DNA of 64,000 nt from Spinellus fusiger (taxonomy: Eukaryota; Mucoromycota; Mucoromycetes; Mucorales; Phycomycetaceae). This document shows positions 57,001-64,000 of the stretch, in pieces (positions within the stretch are counted from its first letter, which is position 1; each line of letters begins with the position of its first letter). Location of the stretch: assembly GCA_025094145.1 (NCBI GenBank), contig JALLLS010000004.1, positions 496,001 through 560,000 on the forward strand. Reading direction: 5' to 3'. The notes beneath the pieces were generated by a model. It searched no databases, was not told the DNA's origin, and saw nothing but the letters and a program-made list of their open reading frames with translations. The position numbers and the translations under genes were made by a program.

Positions 57001-60000
57001 GGTGTGTACATTTGCTCTCTTGTATATTTTTTACATGGATGAATGTAGACATCTATTTGCCTTTTCAATCTTTCATTCTTTATATATATATAACGAAATT
57101 GAAACAACAGCTCTCTCACATCCTCTCTCTTTTTTGTTATGTTTATTCTTCATCGTTCTCTTTTCTCGATCCCGCACTCTCTTTATTATTTCCAACAACA
57201 ATAAAAAGCTATGGACCTAATATGGACATGAGTAAAATGGTGGAGGACTATCGAGTACAGCCAGAAGAACAGGTAGAAGAAGTACCCATCACCAGTGTCA
57301 GACGCTACTGGTCCCGCTTCGTATGGGTTTCTACCTGGTGGATTCCCTCATGTGTACTACGATGGATTGGACGCATGAATCGACAAGATGTACAAATGGC
57401 ATGGAGAGAAAAGTTCACTCTTTGTCTATTGATTTTTCTGTTCTCTGCCAGTATTATTTTCTTTATTGTTGGATTTGGAGAAGTGATTTGTCAAGGCACA
57501 AAAGAAATCTATTCAGCCGCAGATGTTACCAACCACCAGACCATTAATAATTATTGGGTCAGTATTCATGGAAAAGTCTATGATCTTACCAAATTCGTGG
57601 CCTCAGACCATGGATCGTCTTCTTATGTTGGAGGAAAGATCAATATGGAACCTCTTGCTGGCCGTGATCTCTCCCATACTTTTCCTCCTCCTTTGACTAT
57701 TGCCTGTGTTGGACTTGTTATGGATGATAGTGTTATTATTACACCCAATGAGACGATTGTTTTAGGTGCCTTTGTACATTACTCAAGTGCTCAGCAGCCA
57801 GATAAGACATTGGAGAGACTGAGAGACCCGAATTGGATGACAAAGTACTTTAATCCACTCATCAATCAATACAAGAAAGGTGATCTGGTGATTCCAATGA
57901 AACAGATTAAAAATGACTTTAGCAGTTGGGGTAGACTTATTGCTGTGATGGATGAAAAGGTGTATGATATCACAGACTATATGGCCACTGCACACCAATA
58001 CCCCATTGACAGTCCAGGCGTACCCAATTACCATTACCTTGATTCTTCTGTTGAGCTCCTGTTTAAAAAGTATGGTGGAGGTGATATCACTGAGCAATGG
58101 AGAAAGGCAACTGCTTCCATGAAAGATTCCACCCGTGCACAACACCAAGCATGTCTTGACAATGTATTTTACGTGGGTCGTCTGGATTATCGCGACTCTC
58201 TTCGTTGTATTTTTGTCAATTATCTATTGTTAAGTTTTGCTGTGGTGATGTCGCTTGTCATTCTTGTTAAGTTTCTGGCAGCTCTTCAGTTTGGAGGTGC
58301 ACCTACACCTGAAGAACACGACAAGTTTGTCATTTGCCAAGTGCCATGTTATACGGAAGATGAAGAATCACTACGAAAGACCATTAATTCTCTGACAGCA
58401 ATGACTTATGATGATAAACGCAAACTAATGTTTTTGATAGCAGACGGTATGATCATTGGCGGTGGTAATGATAAGCCAACACCTCAGATTCTATTGGGGA
58501 TTCTAGGACATAACATGGATGGACCTGATGTAGAGCCTCTTATGTTTAAATCTATTGGTGAAGGTAGCAAACAGTTGAACTATGGAAAGGTCTATTCAGG
58601 TCTGTATGAGAATGAAGGCCATGTTGTGCCTTACATTGTTGTAGTCAAAGTTGGAAAAGCAACTGAGCGTACAAAACCTGGCAATCGAGGCAAACGAGAC
58701 TCTCAAATCATTTGTATGAATTTCTTGAACAAGGTTCATTTTGATTCTGAAATGACACCTCTTGAATTGGAGATTTATTATCACATAAAGCATATTATTG
58801 GTGTGGATCCCTCTCTTTATGAATACATACTCATGGTGGATTCAGACACGGAAGTTTATTCAGATGCACTCAACCGAATGATTGCCTGCATGTTGCATGA
58901 CAGTAGAATTATTGGATTGTGTGGAGAAACAGAACTAGGCAATGAAGATAGATCATGGACGACAATGATTCAAGTGTATGAATATTATATCTCCCATCAT
59001 CTTGTCAAAGCATTTGAATCACTTTTTGGCTCTGTTACTTGTTTACCAGGCTGTTTCTGCATGTACAGAATTAGAACAGCTAACAAACGACAGCCTTTGA
59101 TTGTAGCACCTAATGTTATCCACGGCTACTCTGATAATCAAGTAGACACATTACATAAGAAAAATCTGCTACACTTGGGCGAAGATCGATATTTAACCAC
59201 TTTAATGATGAAGAACTTTCCTCAGTACAAGATGATGTTTACACCTTATGCCAAATGCCGCACAGTGGCTCCAGATGAATGGTATGTTCTACTATCTCAA
59301 AGAAGACGGTGGATCAATTCAACTATTCACAACCTATTGGAGCTCATTCTGCTTCAAGAATTGTGTGGATTCTGTTGCTTTTCGATGCGATTTGTGGTGA
59401 TGATTGACCTAATTGGTACAATCACTCTGCCCTCAAGTGTGATTTATCTTGCCTATCTTATCTACATTGCTACTTCCAAGACAGGTCCAATTCCTGTCAT
59501 TGCCTTGGGAATGCTAGCTGGTGTTTATGGACTTCAAGCACTCATCTTTATTATCAAGCGACAATGGCAACACATTGGGTGGATGGTGATTTATATTGCT
59601 GCCATTCCTATTTTCAGTTTCTTTATTCCCCTTTATTCCTTCTGGCACTTTGATGACTTTTCATGGGGTAATACAAGAGTGGTCGTAGGTGACAAGACCA
59701 AGCAAATCATTGTTACAGATGATGAAAAGTTCGATGAGCGAATGATTCCATTAAAGACATGGGCGGTATATGAACAAGAGCTCTGGGAAAGCAAGTCTGT
59801 CGTTTCAGAAGAGACTAAAGCCACCGTTTGTTCTTATGAAAGTCAAGAAACACAAACAACCACCACTCGTTCTCGTAAGAAATCAGATTTCATTAGTCAA
59901 GAGACAGACTCTGTTGTATCTAGAAGGAGTGGCTCAGTGAGATCTGGTGTGAGTGCCCAAGATAGACCACCCTTTCTGCCACCTTTGATCACAGGATTAT

Positions 60001-60366
60001 CTGAACAGCGTCTTTCAGAATTCTCTGTTGACCTCTCAGCTGTTTTAAATTCAGCAACACATGGAAAAAAACGAAGGGGAGATGAAGAAGGAGAGGGTAA
60101 AACTGTTATTTTACCAGAAGACGAGGACATGGAGCGTGAAATTCATCGTATTTTGGCTACGGCTAATTTGATGACTCTTACCAAAAAACAAGGTAAAAAA
60201 AAGGAGGGGGGAAGGTGGTTTTAAAATCCTTATCTCTTGCATACATGAGAAACTGATGCATTTTATAGTACGAGATCAACTTTCAAGTCTATTTGGAGTC
60301 GACTTGACGATCAAAAAAGGGTTCATTAATGCAACAATAGAGCGGATACTAGAAAATGATGTTTAG
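54066..60366 (+). CDS. Chitin synthase with myosin-like head (class V/VII type)
   Basis: Four exons (54066-54391, 54491-56929, 57209-60192, 60269-60366) sum to 5847 nt, giving 1948 aa. Residues ~1-760 form a myosin-like head: IVVNPYKPL, a P-loop SGVSGSGKS at ~109-117, DAFTTAATTDNIVASRIGKF and a degraded switch II (ILDPMG). Around residue 800-895 lies an Ala/Glu helix of near-pure AAA/AEAE repeats. After exon 3 begins come membrane spans, a cytochrome-b5-like segment (WVSIHGKVYDLTKFVASDHG), then the glycosyltransferase core with MVDSDTEVY, GEDRYLT (~1579-1585) and QRRRWINST (~1618), and further spans. The small last exon encodes a DEK_C-like module (LFGVDLTIKKGFINATIERI). It polymerises GlcNAc from UDP-GlcNAc at the plasma membrane. 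Confidence 0.95.
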
Positions 60367-61612
60367 GTGATATCCTCTTATTGTAAGAAAATAACACACT
60401 AAAGACCAAAGAGTAGTTTATTATCTATTGCTATTGCTATTTTTTATTTTATTTTATTTTGACTGTAAGACAGCAGAATGTTTAATGCTTAATCTTTGAA
60501 TAGGATATATTTTCCTTCTCTCCCTCTCTCTCTCTCTCTTGTTATTTTTAACTATACACCTCAATATCTTTAGGGTATATAAGAAAATAAACTAGATATC
60601 AAAATGTAAAATTGCTCTGATCGGACAATATGTTTTAAAAGAAAAAAGAAAAACCTGAATCACCAAGCTTTTTGGATGTAGATTATATTATTTTGATAGA
60701 ATACACTTAGGCAGTAGCTATGTTATTATAATAAACAAATCTTCATAAACAATATATTTTATTGATCATATAATTTGATAGTAATTTATTCTAAATAAGA
60801 AAACATTTTCCAGTACGTAAAAAAAAAGGTAATATCACCACTTAAATACCAGAAAATATTTTAGTGTGTAGGTGTGTAGTGAATACACCTTGAGGAACTA
60901 TCTAATCATGAGTGGATGACAAGTATTAAATAGTATTTAAAAGACCAACCAGTCATTATTTGAAAGTTTAGAGTGTTGATTATAATGATTTACTGTCAGA
61001 AGAAGACAAAGAAGAATGGAAAATAGAAAAGCAATAGGAAGCACCTACCACACATGAGTCACTCTTTCTATATCCTAATCATCATGTGCAATATTACTGC
61101 TCAATAAAAATTATACCTCACCCAAGCATTTAATTATTTAATTTACGTGAAGAGAAGGAAGTCCATGGATCTGAAGAGGCCAGATTTGTAACCCATTTAA
61201 TGGTCATTGGAAATTGTCCTGATATACAGACAAGGCTTCCAGAACCTTGTTCGGATTTCTTTGACACTACCTATGTATGTATACATGTTCATACCATCAA
61301 CAACAGCCAGATGATGATACATGGGTAAAAGCAATTTTGAGCACTTGAAAGGACTATCTAGAATTAGTGGAAGGGCTTTTTGATAATATTGAGGTATCTC
61401 TTCCCAAATACTGTTTATCTTTCTATTCTTCGTATGTATGCTATTTTTTTAATCTTTACAGATGACAGATGTATCAGTAGAGAAGACTCTATCCTTCCAT
61501 ATGAAAATAAGAATGTTACATGTGTGGTAATAATAATACATAATGAGTTTATTATCTTAAACTGTGTCAATCAATTCTTGTCTATGGGGAGTAGTACACC
61601 TTTGTTCTATTT
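60367..61612. other. Intergenic with a possible decayed coding segment
   Basis: Mostly AT-rich, with a (CT)n run near 60518-60540. Between ~60980 and 61326 one plus-strand frame is protein-like, though interrupted by stops (DLLSEEDKEEWKIEKQ, later LREEKEVHGSEEARFVTHLM, then DIQTRLPEPCSDFFDTT). It has no start and no recognised family. It may be a gene relic. Confidence 0.35.
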
Positions 61613-62131
61613 CTATCTCTGGCGTCTAGGAGAGGGGTTGTACACTCTACCATCGCTGTAGTAAGAAATAATTTCACCATGAACTTTGTCTCCTTGAAAG
61701 ACTATATATCCACCAGCAGGCACACCCATCAAATAGACTGTGGTTACATCACCCAAAGGAGTCACTCTAAGCTATAAGAGAGCACGTAGCCATGTTAGTG
61801 AAAGAGTTAATGAAAAGAAAAGAATACTTACAGAAAAGACAGCCTCAACGTATGGTTTTCCAGAAGCATTACAGTCTCTGTCACTGTAGTGACAGCATCT
61901 AACATCTCCAGGTCTCATATTGTAGGCCTTGAATTGACTATAATGGATAAGAGTTAGTCTCAACTTCAATAAGACATTTCAATGCATCCATTACCGAGGA
62001 ATACTATTTCCTTGAGTCTCTTGAATAATAGTAGCTTCAGTGCCATCATTGTAATTGTTATAGATACAGAAACCATGAACCAACTGGAGCAAGGAGAATA
62101 GAGTCAAAAGGAATGTAAGGTAACGAGTCAT
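61613..62131 (-). CDS. Small secreted cysteine-containing protein
   Basis: Three exons on the minus strand (61995-62131, 61832-61937, 61613-61771) sum to 402 nt, giving 133 aa. The N-terminus is a signal peptide (MTRYLTFLLTLFSLLQLVHG) directly followed by FCIYNNYNDGTEA. The mature part has cysteines in a CIYNN segment, a VRCCHYSDRDCN cluster and a beta-rich C-terminal half (VYLMGVPAGGYIVFQGDKVH) ending in a basic tail. It resembles small secreted proteins with CxYN and CCxYSxxxC motifs seen in early-diverging fungi, function unknown. Both introns use standard signals and keep the frame. It is not related to the secreted gene in the inverted repeat. Confidence 0.82.
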
Positions 62132-64000
62132 GTTTATCTTGCTGTTGTTGAGCGATGTCTCTAGAAAGTCTTTCTTGTGCCTTTATTTATTCCTTTTTTC
62201 TTGTCTATTTGTCAACAAAGAAATAGAGATGATAGTTACAGAATTAGATAGAAATATATTAGTATAAAATACTATGGATGAGCCTAATAGAGTGCAAGCA
62301 TCTGTTTATAATGTTATTTACATTGCCTTTATTCTTTTTCAGTATCAATTTCTATTCAGAATCTGTGAAGATTTGCCCAAAGACTTTGCTTATTTTTATT
62401 TTTTATACTTTATGTCATTATTTTTAAACAGCTTTTACTCCATTCTATTATAGAAGGTGTCTTTCATTCTCACTTTAGTGATATGCACCACCCTTTGTCC
62501 GTAGTGAGTCCCCTTTAATTTCAGTGACATTTGATTGGTCAAAACCATCAATAGCAAATACTGCATAAAAAGAAATGAAAAATGAAAACACTGAAACAAC
62601 AACAGAAACACTAGAATGAATGAATGAATGAATGAATGAAAAAAAGATTATTCATTATTATTGAATTACCTTATTCTAACAATAAAGAAAAGGAAAAATA
62701 TAAACTGACTTGTTGCAGATAATGGCTATCTATCCACAAAGAGTCAATCATTTCTATAGATTTGAATCACATAAAACAATAGAACTAACATATAACTGTA
62801 TATCTCATATTTATTTAGTTTTCAAGTGATAACCTTTTATATCCTAAAGACCTCCTGGTGTGTATTCAGGCAACGTATCACTTTAGAGTCCGCCATTTTT
62901 GTAATATTATAAAACAATAAAGTGACAAAGTAATATAGTTTTCTATTGAAAGACCAGAGAGAAAAAGAACACAAGCAAATGAAAAATTGATCCCTGTGCA
63001 TAACATAAATGACACTATCCCAGTTTCTGATTTCTGTGTCGTGACCTCAAAGATAAGAATAAAGATACTGTTACAGAAACATAACTCTTATTTCTGGTAA
63101 GAGTAGAATATATAGAAACTCGCATTCCTAATAGCACTTTTGTTTGAATTTATTATAAGAATTGATATCTCGAACTTCTAATTAAGACTTTCACACCAAG
63201 TTACACACATGCATTTTAACACAGCTACTATACTTCATTAATACCTTAGATTCTATTTACAGAAATAACACCAAGTGTAATATGTATCTCGTAGAACTAG
63301 ATATTCTTTGATGAAGCCTATTCTTTTATTGTGAATGCACCACTGAGTGTTGGTTTCTATTCTCAACCTATAAATTACATATGATCAATATCCATTATTA
63401 GGATACAATGAGAGTTCTTCTGTAGATAATATATTTATACTCAATTGAACAGCCTTGGATCACATACGAAAGCTTAAATCATGAAACCTTATTCAGATGT
63501 AAATGATCATCTGAAGATACTAATATTTTCAAGAATTATTTTATTGTCTTGTTGGCCATATGCAAATCATTTTACTTCTGATAATCGATTAACAGTTGTG
63601 ATCCCACACAACTAAGCTCTTACAACTACAATTGTTTCTCAATACAAATATCATAAACAAACTTGATAGATTTATTCCTGTGTATAGGCTCTATGTTATA
63701 AAATAAGGCACATTGACGAAAAGAATATATTATATATAACCAATGATATACCTTATAGACACAGCATGTATTTAGGATATTATAGACTTGAGATAATGTA
63801 CAATATGATCAATTTACTTTTAACTGTATTGAAATGGTGTCTATGTATTTTCCCTGCTTTTGAAGAAAAGATAATAGACGTTTTTTATGTTATCTTTATG
63901 CCTATAAAAGAATAATATATTGAATTACCATTTAATTTATGGTCTCATAGTATCCAATTTGTAATCATAAGTGTCTAATTAGCAATATATAGTCATATCA
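62132..64000. other. AT-rich terminal region
   Basis: Only a (GAAT)n run at ~62615-62640 stands out. No gene or mobile element was recognised up to the window end. Confidence 0.5.

Overview
The window is fungal nuclear DNA, most likely from a Mucoromycota (Mucorales-type) genome. Reasons: short GT...AG introns (often 45-100 nt), very AT-rich intergenic DNA, a chitin synthase fused to a myosin-like head, a KES1/OSH-type sterol carrier, a VNX1-type vacuolar exchanger and a ricin-B-type lectin without signal peptide. The genus cannot be fixed from the sequence alone. Gene models were built by reading exon phases; where exon lengths were summed they give whole codon counts.

Layout. (1) 140-3946: left arm of a ~3.8-kb segment whose near-identical inverted copy lies at 31650-35458. 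Each arm holds a small secreted cysteine-containing protein gene, a complete but broken Tc1/mariner element and a frame-broken coding remnant. (2) 4840-21000: mostly host genes. These are a lectin (-), a PPR protein (+), a GATA factor (-), a SAMHD1-like dNTPase (+, 12 exons), a two-RRM Nop13/Rnp24-like protein (-) divergent from a ZNF830-like zinc-finger protein (+), and a KES1-like oxysterol-binding protein (+). Minisatellites lie between them. (3) 22560-44000: a transposon island. It contains several Tc1/mariner elements and fragments, a non-LTR retrotransposon (LINE) of ~5.2 kb with a 5'-truncated relative, a two-copy TA-flanked family with CACACCC termini, a probable solo LTR, a 92-bp hairpin element and the right arm of the inverted repeat. 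(4) 45990-60370: host genes, all on +. These are an HSL-type alpha/beta hydrolase, a STIMATE/YPL162C-like membrane protein, a VNX1-like exchanger and a myosin-head chitin synthase (1948 aa by exon sum). (5) 61613-62131: a small secreted protein (-), followed by DNA in which nothing was recognised.

No operon-like logic is expected or seen. The + strand block at 48-60 kb is enriched for membrane and cell-surface functions (ER/vacuole ion handling, cell-wall chitin), but a functional link is only inference. The most informative structures are the large inverted duplication with a datable order of mutations, the 17-nt microexon that carries the catalytic HD pair of the SAMHD1-like enzyme, the LINE whose two ORFs overlap by ATGA and whose stop codons look like C-to-T decay (one confirmed by the truncated copy), and the small TA-flanked elements. 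I found no convincing wholly new multi-gene system; the best candidates for undescribed elements are the CACACCC family and the 92-bp hairpin.
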